From: Dyella_B sp035690825
GTDB lineage: Bacteria > Pseudomonadota > Gammaproteobacteria > Xanthomonadales > Rhodanobacteraceae
Length of the DNA stretch: 64,000 nucleotides
Direction: 5' to 3'
Assembly: GCF_051954575.1 (NCBI RefSeq)
Contig: NZ_JBQCHP010000028.1
Span: 62,001-126,000 of the forward strand
Part shown: positions 1 to 7,557 of the stretch, piece by piece
Layout of the letters: every line of letters begins with the position of its first letter
Position numbering within the stretch: position 1 is the stretch's first letter
The notes under the pieces: generated by a model
The model's input: the letters and a program-made list of their open reading frames with translations, nothing else
Told to the model about the DNA's origin: nothing
Database searches by the model: none
Translations under genes and position numbers: made by a program

Positions 1-1
1 G

Positions 2-907
2 TATCTGGGTTCGCTGTACGTCAACGACTTCAATCGCTTCGGTCGCGTGTATCAGGTGAACGTATCGGCCGAACCAGCATTCCGCCACGAGCCGGAAAAC
101 ATCCTGCAGTTGAAGACGCGCAATGCGAAGGGCGAGATGGTGCCGCTGGGTTCGTTCGTGACCGTGCGCCGCAGCGCCGGCCTGGAACGCGTGCAGCACT
201 ACAACGGCTACATCACCGCGGAAATCAACGGCGGTCCGGCGCCGGGCTTCAGCTCGGGCCAGGCGCAGGCGGCGATGGAAAAGCTGGCGCAGGACAATCT
301 GCCCAACGGCATGAGTTACGAGTGGACCGAACTCACCTATCAGCAGATCCTCGCCGGCAACACCGCCATCCTGGTATTCCCGTTGTGCGTGCTGCTGGTG
401 TTCCTGGTGCTGTCCTCGCTGTACGAGAGCTGGTCGCTGCCGCTGGCGGTGATCCTGATCGTGCCAATGGTGCTGCTGTCCGCGATTGCCGGCGTGTGGC
501 TGTCGGGCGGCGACAACAACATCTTCACCCAGATCGGCTTGATCGTGCTGGTGGGCCTGGCATGCAAGAACGCGATCCTGATCGTGGAGTTCGCGCGCGA
601 ACGCCAGCATGAAGGCATGACGCGTTACGACGCAGTGCTGGAAGCGGCTCGCCTGCGCCTGCGCCCGATCCTGATGACGTCGATCGCCTTCATCATGGGC
701 GTGGTGCCGCTGGTCACTTCGCACGGCGCCGGTGCGGAAATGCGTCACGCGATGGGCGTGGCGGTGTTCTCCGGCATGCTGGGCGTGACCATCTTCGGTT
801 TGATCTACACCCCGCTGTTCTATGTGCTGATCCGCGCCGTGGTGGAACGCCGCGAAGCGCGCAAGAAGCAGCACGCATCGAACCTGCCCGCCTTGGAGGG
901 GCATTGA
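2..907 (+). CDS. RND multidrug efflux permease, C-terminal part (start outside window)
   Basis: This is the last 301 residues of an inner-membrane RND (AcrB/MexB-type, HAE1) proton-driven exporter. The frame is open to base 2, so the start lies to the left. Visible first is the end of the periplasmic porter/docking region (roughly the first 115 residues), then the final membrane bundle with hydrophobic segments around ILVFPLCVLLVFLVL, IFTQIGLIVLVGLACKNAIL and AMGVAVFSGMLGVTIFGLIY. The stretches GLACKNAILIVEFA and RLRPILMTSIAFIMGVVPL are highly typical of the family. It is followed one base later by the outer-membrane factor, so the two form an operon; a periplasmic adaptor gene is expected upstream. 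Substrates cannot be predicted from this part. Confidence 0.95.
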   Translation, partial: YLGSLYVNDFNRFGRVYQVNVSAEPAFRHEPENILQLKTRNAKGEMVPLGSFVTVRRSAGLERVQHYNGYITAEINGGPAPGFSSGQAQAAMEKLAQDNLPNGMSYEWTELTYQQILAGNTAILVFPLCVLLVFLVLSSLYESWSLPLAVILIVPMVLLSAIAGVWLSGGDNNIFTQIGLIVLVGLACKNAILIVEFARERQHEGMTRYDAVLEAARLRLRPILMTSIAFIMGVVPLVTSHGAGAEMRHAMGVAVFSGMLGVTIFGLIYTPLFYVLIRAVVERREARKKQHASNLPALEGH

Positions 908-908
908 G

Positions 909-2360
909 ATGACCCAGTTCTTTGTAAGTAACGTGCTTCGTAACACCGCGTTGTTCGCCGCACTCGCGCTGGCCGGTTGCGTCAGCGTGGGGCCTGATTA
1001 CAAGAACCCGGACACGGCACCGGCCAATGTGCAGAACGTCGACGCCGCGCGCGAAAGCCACGCCCAGTTCCAGGCCGACTGGTGGAAGCAGTTCAACGAT
1101 CCCACGCTGGATGCATTGATCCAGCGCGCCGCCAAGGGCAGCCTTGATCTGCGCATCGCGCAGGCGCGGCTGGCCGAATCGCGCGCGCTGCTCGGCACGG
1201 CGAAATCCAACCAGATCCCCACCATCGGCACCACCATTTCCGCCAGTCGATCACTCGAGCAACAACCTGGTTTCGGTACCTCGCAGCGTGTGGGGATCGA
1301 TGCGTATCAGGCAGGCTTCGATGCATCGTGGGAGCTGGATCTGTTCGGCGGCATCCGCCGCTCGGTGGAAGCGGCGCGCGCGGACCTGGGTGCGAGTGAA
1401 GCATCCATGCACGATGCGCAGGTGAGCCTGTTCGCCGAGGTCGCGCGCAATTATTTTGAATTGCGCGGCACGCAACAACGCCTGGCGATCGCCCAGCGCA
1501 ATATCGCCAACCAGGCTGATTCGCTGAAGCTGATCAGCGCGCGCGCGCAAATCGGCACTGCATCCGAACAAGACGTGGCCAGCGCCAGCGCGCAATTGAG
1601 CGCAGCCAAGGCGCAGTTGCCGGTGCTCGATGCGGCCGTGCACAGCTATGAATATCGCCTGGCGGTGTTGCTGGGCGAGCGTCCTGGCGAACTTGATGTC
1701 GACGTATCGCCTGGCACATTCAAGCCGATCGCCACCGTGCTGCCGATCGGCGACAGCGGTGAGGTGCTGTCGCGCCGGCCCGACGTGCGTATCGCAGAAC
1801 GCCAATACGCCGCAGCCAACGCACGCATCGGCGTGGCCAAGGCGGAGTTCTTTCCGCATATTTCGCTGGGTGGCTTCGTCGGCTTCCTGGCGGGTCGTCC
1901 CAACGACTTCGGCGGCCCGGCATCGCGCGCATGGTCGTTCACGCCGAGCATCACCTGGAACGGCTTGAATGTGGAACGCGTACGCTCCAACCTGCACGCC
2001 AGCGAAGCGCGCGCGAATGCAGCCGAAGCGAATTACCAGCGCACCGTGCTGCAGGCGATCGAGGATGTCGACAACGCCGTCACCAACTACAACGCCGAGC
2101 ATGCGCGCGTGGAGCAGTTGATGGCGCAGGCCGAACAGAGCCGCCGCGCGGCGGAGCTGGCGCGCATTCGTTACCAGGAAGGCGCGACCGGTTATCTGGA
2201 ACTGCTGGATGCCGAACGCGTGCAATTGGCGGCGGAAGATGCGCTGGCGCAATCGGAAAGCGCGATCGATACGCGTGCGGTGGCCTTGTACAAGGCGCTG
2301 GGCGGTGGCTGGCAGGCTTGCGGCGACGCCGATTGCTCCAGGGTTGCCCAGGCGCAGTGA
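909..2360 (+). CDS. Outer-membrane efflux lipoprotein, OprM/NodT family
   Basis: The 483-residue outer-membrane channel of a tripartite efflux pump. It begins one base after the RND permease stop. The N-terminus has a hydrophobic signal ending in the lipobox LAGC (Cys about residue 24), then GPDYKNP, which is characteristic of NodT-type efflux lipoproteins. Two outer-membrane efflux (OEP) repeats follow, recognisable by the paired coiled-coil stretches LAESRALLGTAKSNQIPTI and ERQYAAANARIGVAKAEFFP. Length fits the family (about 460-490). The product should trimerise as a beta-barrel/alpha-barrel conduit docking to the upstream pump. Which drug class is exported is unknown. Confidence 0.95.
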   Translation: MTQFFVSNVLRNTALFAALALAGCVSVGPDYKNPDTAPANVQNVDAARESHAQFQADWWKQFNDPTLDALIQRAAKGSLDLRIAQARLAESRALLGTAKSNQIPTIGTTISASRSLEQQPGFGTSQRVGIDAYQAGFDASWELDLFGGIRRSVEAARADLGASEASMHDAQVSLFAEVARNYFELRGTQQRLAIAQRNIANQADSLKLISARAQIGTASEQDVASASAQLSAAKAQLPVLDAAVHSYEYRLAVLLGERPGELDVDVSPGTFKPIATVLPIGDSGEVLSRRPDVRIAERQYAAANARIGVAKAEFFPHISLGGFVGFLAGRPNDFGGPASRAWSFTPSITWNGLNVERVRSNLHASEARANAAEANYQRTVLQAIEDVDNAVTNYNAEHARVEQLMAQAEQSRRAAELARIRYQEGATGYLELLDAERVQLAAEDALAQSESAIDTRAVALYKALGGGWQACGDADCSRVAQAQ

Positions 2361-2365
2361 CGTTC

Positions 2366-2490
2366 GCTCCCTCCCCTGCTTGCAGGGGAGGGCTGGGGTG
2401 GGGTTGCATGGACTTGCGGCCTTGTTTGGATTTACCGCGAGATTGCTTCACCCCACCCTGACCCTCCCCTACTACACGTAGGGGAGGGAA
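2366..2490. repeat. Intergenic inverted repeat with CCCTCCCCTGC core
   Basis: Between the convergent oprM-like gene and the AI-2E permease gene. The left part is a hairpin (CTCCCCTGC / GCAGGGGAG) followed by GGCTGGGGTGGGGTT. The right part repeats this in inverted form (CACCCCACCCTGACCCTCCCC, then another small hairpin around TACACGTA). Similar motifs occur at 46106-46160 and 34096-34123, so this is a dispersed family. It could act as a bidirectional terminator or mRNA stabiliser, but there is no T-tract. Confidence 0.7.
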
Positions 2491-2512
2491 CGGTTCGCGC
2501 AAGATTTAGGAA

Positions 2513-3682
2513 TCAGCGCTCCACCATCCGCGCAAACCACTCCCATCCGCGCACGCGCTCGGCGATCAGCTTCGCGCTGGTCAGCATCGGTACCGCCAGC
2601 AGTGCGCCGGGTACGCCCCACAGCCAGCCCCAGATCAACAGCCAGATCAGGATCGCAATCGGGCTCACGCGCATGCGCCGGCCGAGGATCATTGGCGTGA
2701 TCAGGTTGCCCTCCACCGCGGTGATGCAGGCGAAACACACCGCGGGCAACAAGGCATTGGTCAGCACGTCGAAATGGATCATGCCGACGAACAGCAGCGT
2801 GGTGGTGGTGACGATCGCGCCCACATAGGGAATGAAGTTGGCGAACATCGCCACCGTGCCCCACAGCAGCGGGTCGGGCATGTGCAGCAGGTAAAGCATG
2901 ACGGCGGTAGTGATGCCGAGCGACACGTTGATCAGCACGGTAGTCAGGATGTAGCGCGACACCTCGGTCTGGATACCGCGCACGATGCTTACCGCATGGC
3001 GCTTGTAGCCGAAGTTGGGCGCGATCTCTACCAGGCGGCGCAGGATCAGGTCGCCGTAGACCAGAAAGAAATACACCAGCAGCAACACGGTGAGCACCGC
3101 CGCCAGCACCTTGGGCGTATTGGCCAGCACGTCCCATACGCTGATTGCGACGTCGCTGGGATTCTGCGCGGCAGGCGTCGCATGGCCGTTCACCAGTGTC
3201 TGCGTGGCGCGGCCGGCGGCCTCCAGCGGGCGGGTGAAGTGTTCGAGCTTGGGAATGAAGCTGCGGATCTGCGACGGCGCGCTGTGCAGCCATCCCAGCG
3301 CCGGCTGGGTGAGCATGCTGATGCCGGTGGCGATGCCGGCGATCAGGCTCGCCATCAGCACGCTGGCGCCCAGCCAGCGCGGGATGTGATGGCGCGTGCC
3401 GCGCGCCACGATCGGGTTCAGGGCCAGGCCGATGAACGCCGCCAGCACCAACGGAATGATCAATGCCTTGACCAGGGTGACGGTGTAGAGCAGCGCCAGC
3501 GTGAGCAACGCGTTGAGCGTCATGCGGATGGCGCGCAGGTGGCCGCGCAGCCGGTGGACGCCGTGCGTCGCCTGTTTCACCTGGGCGACCACGGCAGACG
3601 GCGAGGCAACCGATACGGTTGCCTGCGGTGTTTCGTCCACGGGCGTCGTACTCGACAGCACCGTGGGGTCGATGGCGCTCAT
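2513..3682 (-). CDS. AI-2E family transporter (PerM/YdiK-like permease)
   Basis: A 389-residue polytopic inner-membrane protein of the AI-2E exporter/PerM family (PF01594). After a cytoplasmic N-terminus of about 60 residues come hydrophobic pairs (LNALLTLALLYTVTLVKALIIPLVLAAFIGLALNPIV), a long periplasmic stretch, and the C-terminal membrane block FLVYGDLILRRLVEIAP, ILTTVLINVSLGITTAVMLYL and GWLWGVPGALLAVPMLTSAK. The GxxGALLAVPML ending is typical of the family. Its ATG overlaps the TGA of the preceding small gene (ATGA), so it is translationally coupled to the YqjE/YqjD-like genes upstream. Family members have been linked to AI-2 or sodium export; the true substrate here is unknown. Confidence 0.88.
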   Translation of the reverse strand: MSAIDPTVLSSTTPVDETPQATVSVASPSAVVAQVKQATHGVHRLRGHLRAIRMTLNALLTLALLYTVTLVKALIIPLVLAAFIGLALNPIVARGTRHHIPRWLGASVLMASLIAGIATGISMLTQPALGWLHSAPSQIRSFIPKLEHFTRPLEAAGRATQTLVNGHATPAAQNPSDVAISVWDVLANTPKVLAAVLTVLLLVYFFLVYGDLILRRLVEIAPNFGYKRHAVSIVRGIQTEVSRYILTTVLINVSLGITTAVMLYLLHMPDPLLWGTVAMFANFIPYVGAIVTTTTLLFVGMIHFDVLTNALLPAVCFACITAVEGNLITPMILGRRMRVSPIAILIWLLIWGWLWGVPGALLAVPMLTSAKLIAERVRGWEWFARMVER

Positions 3683-3981
3683 GGCTGTTCGCCGGTATCG
3701 CCATCCTCCATGAGGCCCAGTTCTGCAATCAGGCGCGTGCCATAGGCCACGGCTTCCGCTAATCCTGCGCTTACTGTGGAAATGAGCCCTGGTACGCGCA
3801 GCGGGCCGACGCCGAGACTGCCAAGCACGAAGCCCGCGCCCGCGGCGGCGCCGACGGTGGTGAGCGGATGCCGATAGCCGCGTTCCAGCAATGCCGCAGC
3901 GGGCGCGGCCATTTCGCCACGATGGTGCGCTACGCGCTCGCGCGCCACGCGCACCTTTTCAAGCTGCTTGAACAGACTCAT
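3679..3981 (-). CDS. Small membrane-associated protein, YqjK-like position
   Basis: A 100-residue protein with a charged, probably helical N-terminus (MSLFKQLEKVRVARERVAHHRGE) followed by a glycine/alanine-rich hydrophobic segment (TTVGAAAGAGFVLGSLGVG). The ATG at 3981 overlaps the upstream holin-like gene stop (ATGA), and its own stop overlaps the start of the permease, so three genes are coupled. A longer in-frame opening to 4494 exists but overlaps the holin-like gene and is not credible. The order DUF883 / PF07332 / small basic protein resembles enterobacterial yqjD-yqjE-yqjK. That assignment is positional; I do not recognise the sequence itself. Confidence 0.75.
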   Translation of the reverse strand: MSLFKQLEKVRVARERVAHHRGEMAAPAAALLERGYRHPLTTVGAAAGAGFVLGSLGVGPLRVPGLISTVSAGLAEAVAYGTRLIAELGLMEDGDTGEQP

Positions 3982-4451
3982 CTTGGACCTTCCCCTTTGC
4001 CGGCTTCGATATCGTGCTCGGCTCGCCGCAACGTGTCGTGCATGATCGCACGCCACTCCTGGCGCGTGGCCGGCAGGCTCATCCAGTGCATGCAACGCCG
4101 GAACAGCATGATGGCGCCGAACAAGGCCAGCACCTCCAGCACGGCCATTCCCACGAAGGCCCAGATCCAGGAATGGAACCACTTGGCCAGCAACAGGCCG
4201 ATCAGGCCGAGCAAAGTAAGGCCCAGGCCGACGCCCGCCACGGTGGCGGCCAGCCCAGCGCCGAGCAGCCAGGAGACCGCGCTGCGCGCCAGCCCCAGCT
4301 CGGCCGCCAGCAACGTGATCTGGGCGCCGAACAGGCTGCGCACGGCATGGGCGAGCCGCCCGATGTCGCTGAGCAGGCCGCTCGATGCAGGCTCGCCGGA
4401 AGGCTCCGGTTGCGCTGCGGTTTCGTCTTCGCGCACGGAATCGTGCATCAC
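3978..4451 (-). CDS. Phage-holin-superfamily membrane protein (YqjE-like, PF07332)
   Basis: 157 residues. A hydrophilic N-terminus (about 40 residues) is followed by an amphipathic stretch (IGRLAHAVRSLFGAQITLLAAELGLARS) and two strong membrane helices (GLAATVAGVGLGLTLLGLIGLLLA and WIWAFVGMAVLEVLALFGAIML). This layout fits the YqjE / putative actinobacterial holin-X family (PF07332), which is usually a housekeeping stress-related membrane protein rather than a phage lysis protein. No phage genes are nearby. The second ATG at 4448 is an equally possible start. The stop overlaps the next start (ATGA). Confidence 0.85.
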   Translation of the reverse strand: MMHDSVREDETAAQPEPSGEPASSGLLSDIGRLAHAVRSLFGAQITLLAAELGLARSAVSWLLGAGLAATVAGVGLGLTLLGLIGLLLAKWFHSWIWAFVGMAVLEVLALFGAIMLFRRCMHWMSLPATRQEWRAIMHDTLRRAEHDIEAGKGEGPR

Positions 4452-4521
4452 TCGCCTCCGTGCCCGACAGGCAAACAGACTCGGCGCGGGCCACGCCGAG
4501 GCCCTACACAGGCCCTAAGTT

Positions 4522-4884
4522 TCAGCGACGCAGGATGCGGCCAAGCAACCAACCGGCGCCGAGTGCGATGGCTACGGCCTGGACAGGTTTTTCGCGCACG
4601 TATTCGCGCACTTCTTCCAGCCACTCGTCGGCGCGCTCCCTGGCGTGACCGTAAGCCTCACGTCCACGCTCGGTGGCTTCGGCGACCTTGTCGGTGGCGC
4701 GATTGGCGGCATGCGCGGCCTTGTCGGTGGCGTGATGCACGCGTTCTTCGACGCGGTCGGCGGCGCGGTCGAATTTTTCCTTGCTGGTGGCTACGGCGTC
4801 GGACGTGGCCTGCTTGATGCGCTCGGCGCCTTGGTCGATGCGTCCGTGAACGTTGTTTTCGTTGGCCTGGACTTCATTGCTCAT
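4522..4884 (-). CDS. DUF883 family membrane-anchored protein (YqjD/ElaB-like)
   Basis: A 120-residue protein. It has a long charged coiled-coil region (IDQGAERIKQATSDAVATSK through ERGREAYGHARERADEWLEE), then the signature EYVREKPVQAVAIALGAGWLLGRILRR at residues about 96-120, a C-terminal tail anchor typical of DUF883. Enterobacterial members (YqjD, ElaB) are inner-membrane proteins that bind ribosomes in stationary phase. The start at 4884 is chosen because of GGAG about 10 bases upstream and because the family begins here; the upstream open frame to 5118 looks like leader. It heads the small-membrane-protein cluster reading leftward. Confidence 0.9.
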   Translation of the reverse strand: MSNEVQANENNVHGRIDQGAERIKQATSDAVATSKEKFDRAADRVEERVHHATDKAAHAANRATDKVAEATERGREAYGHARERADEWLEEVREYVREKPVQAVAIALGAGWLLGRILRR

Positions 4885-5247
4885 GACGTTGCTCCGTGAG
4901 AACTCGAGGGTGTTCACTCTAACGGTTTGCCGCGTTGTTGGCTGAACGAAAAATACCGTCGTTCGGCCGGCTCGCCTGAAAAATCCGCTCAGGGTCACAC
5001 TCAGGGACAACACCCTCGGCGGCTTGGCGAACCACGCGGCGTTACCGACAATGCCGGTAAAACCGGGTAGGGCTGCGATGACAACGGGAGGGAGCAGATC
5101 CGAGGCGTCATTGCGCATGACGGCGATCTCCTCACATCCGGTGGCATCCTGTCGCGACCCTTCATGCCATGTGCCACAGACTGTGCTGTGCTGGCGTGAA
5201 GGGCCGCTCCAGCGTGCGCTCGCCGCCGCGGGGGCGCTTGACCTTGG
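4885..5247. other. 363-bp non-coding interval upstream of the DUF883 gene
   Basis: No convincing gene. Open frames run through on both strands but lack ribosome-binding sites and family-like sequence. The interval contains the leader and presumed promoter of the DUF883 gene (a TTAGAGT-like -10 near 4917-4923 on the minus strand, weak) and an imperfect 46-bp hairpin at 5158-5203 downstream of the YbhB-like gene. Confidence 0.6.
5158..5203. repeat. Imperfect 46-bp inverted repeat downstream of the YbhB-like gene
   Basis: The outer arms CCCTTCATGCCA and TGGCGTGAAGGG match at 11 of 12 positions. The inner parts (TGCCACAG / CTGTGCTG) are also partly complementary. It lies about 45-90 bases past the stop of the YbhB-like gene and may act as a transcription end or stabilising structure. 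There is no T-run. Confidence 0.5.
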
Positions 5248-5871
5248 TCAAGCCGGCACGTTGGGATTGAGGCTGTAGGTGCCGGTAAGCACGGCCTCGG
5301 ACAACACGTGCCCAGACATCGCTGCACGCAGTTCTTCCAGCGAGAATCCCGGTTTCAGCGGTAAGGACGGCACGTCCAGCGCGTAGATGCGGAAGTGGTA
5401 GTGGTGCACAAGCGAATCGTTCCACGGCGGGCATGGGCCGTCGTAGCCCCGGTAGGTGCCCTGCATCTGTACGTCGCCCTTGAACCAGTCGGTATAGCTG
5501 TTGACGCCCTGCACGCTGTCGGGCGGGCCGTAGGGCTGCTGCTTGCCGCGCGGCGTGATCTCGTCGCTGCATGCGCCCTCGGCAAGCTCGCCGCATTCGA
5601 GCGGAATGTTCGCCATCAGCCAATGCACGAATTCCACACGCGGCAGATCCGGCGGCACCACGCGGCCTTCCTGGTTGACGTCATCGGGCTTGCTCGGCAC
5701 GTCGTTGTCGATGCAGGTGAGCACGAACGATTGCGTGCCGGCCGGCGCATCCTTCCATGCCAGGTGCGGGCTGCGGTTGTCCGACAGCGCCACCGGCTTG
5801 GCTGGCCTGGCGAAGGCGAACTGCGGCGGAACCGGCTTGCCGTGCTGGAAGTTGTCGCTGCGTAGCTGCAT
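5248..5871 (-). CDS. YbhB/YbcL family Raf-kinase-inhibitor-like protein (PEBP fold)
   Basis: 207 residues of the phosphatidylethanolamine-binding-protein family (PF01161). Recognisable are SPHLAWKDAPAGTQSFVLTCIDNDVP (the ligand-pocket Asp region), FVHWLMANIP, GYDGPCPPWNDSLVHHYHFRIYALD and LPLKPGFSLEELRAAMSGHVL. The segment PPDLPRVEFVHW precedes the conserved HWL. The start at 5871 matches the family start MQLRSDNF with GGAG upstream; an in-frame upstream ATG at 5952 would add an unlikely 27-residue leader. Cytoplasmic, as no signal peptide is seen. The function of bacterial members is poorly defined. Confidence 0.92.
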   Translation of the reverse strand: MQLRSDNFQHGKPVPPQFAFARPAKPVALSDNRSPHLAWKDAPAGTQSFVLTCIDNDVPSKPDDVNQEGRVVPPDLPRVEFVHWLMANIPLECGELAEGACSDEITPRGKQQPYGPPDSVQGVNSYTDWFKGDVQMQGTYRGYDGPCPPWNDSLVHHYHFRIYALDVPSLPLKPGFSLEELRAAMSGHVLSEAVLTGTYSLNPNVPA

Positions 5872-6002
5872 GGGAATCTCCGTGACGCCGTGGAAAGACC
5901 GACAGTTTGGGGCAGGGTTGCGTTGACGCAAGTTGCTGTCCGCATTGAGCATAACGATCCGGTCGTGACAGCTCTGCTAACGTATCGCTCTTGGGAGGAT
6001 CC

Positions 6003-7481
6003 ATGAGCGAACTGGAAGACCTGAGCACGCTGGTGCGTGCCGCAACGCCTTTGCTGGTGATCGAGACGATCGACGAGCAGCGAGTGATCGAATGCTTTCG
6101 GCACGTCATCGCTCAGGCGCTGCATCCGCTATGGCGCTGGACGCTCACTACCGGCCTGGAACGGCTGGATTTCAATGGACCGCGGAATCTGGACGTGCCC
6201 GCCGACGCCACCGCCACGCTGCATGCGATCCGCGAGGCGGAACAGCGCGGCATCTACCTTTTGTTCGATTTCCAGCCCTGCCTGCAATACGCGGTGACAC
6301 TGCGCCAGATGCGCGAAATCGTGCAGCGGCAACGCACGGCCGCGCACACGCTGGTGCTGGTCGGGGCCAAGGTGGAACTGCCGCAGGAACTCGATGCGCT
6401 GGCTACGCGCGTGCCGCTGGCCCTGCCCGACATCAAGGAACTGGCCGGCATCCTGCGCGGCGAAGCCGCCGCCTGGCAGCGCGAGCACAACCGCAACTTG
6501 GAAGTGGACAACGAAGCGGCGCGCACCATCGTGCGTAACCTGGTGGGCTTGAGCGCGCCGGACGCACGGCGCATCGTGCGCAAGCTGATCTACAACGACG
6601 GCGCGCTCGGCGCGAGCGACCTGCCCGAGCTGATGAAGGCGAAGTTCGAACTGCTCAACCGCTCCGGCCTGCTGCATTACGAATACGCCACCGCCAGCTT
6701 CGCCGACGTGGCCGGCGTCAGCCAAGTGCGCGAGTGGGTGCAGCGGCGGCGCGCGGTGTTTCTCGATCCGAACCCTGCGCCGGCGCTCGATCCGCCCAAG
6801 GGCGTGTTGCTGCTGGGCGTGCAGGGCTGCGGCAAAAGCCTGGTTTCCAAGGCCATCGCCGGCGGTTTCGGCGTGCCGCTGGTGCGCATGGATTTCGGCG
6901 CCCTCTACGACAAATACCAGGGCGAGACCGAGAAGAATCTGCGCGAAGCCTTGGCCAGCTGCGAAACGCTGGCGCCGTGCGTGCTGTGGATCGATGAGAT
7001 CGAAAAAGGCCTGGCCAGCGGTGGCGAAGACGGCGGCGTGTCACGCCGGGTGCTCGGTTACCTGCTCACCTGGATGGCCGAGCGCAAAGCCAAGGTGTTC
7101 GTGGTGGCCACGGCGAACGCCGTGCACGAGCTGCCGGCGGAGCTACTGCGCAAAGGACGCTTCGATGAAATCTTCTTCGTCGACCTGCCCAGGCCGGCCG
7201 TGCGCGCGGCGATCTTCGCGATGCATTTGAAGCGGCGCAAGCTGGATGCCGCTACGTTCGATTTCGACGCCCTGGCGCAAGCCAGCGAAGGGTTCTCCGG
7301 CGCGGAGATCGAGCAGGCCGTGGTCAGCGCGCTCTACGATGCGGCGGGCAACGGCGGTGCGCTCGATCAGCCGACGCTGCTGCATGCCTTGCAGACGACG
7401 CGGCCGTTGTCGGTGTTGATGCATGAGCAGGTCGGTGCCTTGCGTGCATGGGCGCAAGGGCGTTGCGTTCCAGCAGACTAG
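6003..7481 (+). CDS. AAA+ ATPase, Ycf46-like
   Basis: A 492-residue protein with an N-terminal regulatory region (about 1-240) and a C-terminal AAA+ module. Walker A is GVQGCGKS (residues about 272-279), Walker B is CVLWIDEIEKG (about 326-336), then a sensor-1 segment FVVATANAVHELP and a probable arginine finger in LRKGRFDEIFFV. The helical lid region reads GFSGAEIEQAV. The whole resembles the chloroplast/cyanobacterial Ycf46 family, which is also scattered in proteobacteria. ATG 6003 is preceded by a strong GGGAGGA. The stop TAG shares its last base with a palindromic repeat that fills the gap to the next gene. The cellular role is unknown. Confidence 0.88.
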   Translation: MSELEDLSTLVRAATPLLVIETIDEQRVIECFRHVIAQALHPLWRWTLTTGLERLDFNGPRNLDVPADATATLHAIREAEQRGIYLLFDFQPCLQYAVTLRQMREIVQRQRTAAHTLVLVGAKVELPQELDALATRVPLALPDIKELAGILRGEAAAWQREHNRNLEVDNEAARTIVRNLVGLSAPDARRIVRKLIYNDGALGASDLPELMKAKFELLNRSGLLHYEYATASFADVAGVSQVREWVQRRRAVFLDPNPAPALDPPKGVLLLGVQGCGKSLVSKAIAGGFGVPLVRMDFGALYDKYQGETEKNLREALASCETLAPCVLWIDEIEKGLASGGEDGGVSRRVLGYLLTWMAERKAKVFVVATANAVHELPAELLRKGRFDEIFFVDLPRPAVRAAIFAMHLKRRKLDAATFDFDALAQASEGFSGAEIEQAVVSALYDAAGNGGALDQPTLLHALQTTRPLSVLMHEQVGALRAWAQGRCVPAD

Positions 7482-7554
7482 TAGGTTGGGGTGCAAACCC
7501 CAACATCGCCATCCACACCACATTCCGATGTTGAGGTTCGCACCCCAACCTACG
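7481..7554. repeat. REP-like palindromic element, GTAGGTTGGGG family (copy 1)
   Basis: 74 bp of two inverted arms, each itself hairpin-forming. The left arm is GTAGGTTGGGGTGCAAACCC..., the right arm ...TTCGCACCCCAACCTACG. It occupies almost the whole space between the convergent AAA+ ATPase and YheT-like hydrolase genes. Its first base completes the TAG stop of the ATPase gene and its end lies 4 bases before the hydrolase stop. Related copies are at 9391, 12901, 23037 and 29371/29971. Confidence 0.9.
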
Positions 7555-7557
7555 GTG

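Noticed and set aside
3978..4451. Holin-like protein as evidence of a prophage
   Set aside because: The PF07332/YqjE family is chromosomal; neighbours are DUF883 and a permease, with no endolysin, capsid or integrase gene.
4885..5118. Extension of the DUF883 gene to an upstream ATG at 5118
   Set aside because: The added 78 residues look like translated leader, while the ATG at 4884 has a good ribosome-binding site and matches the family start.
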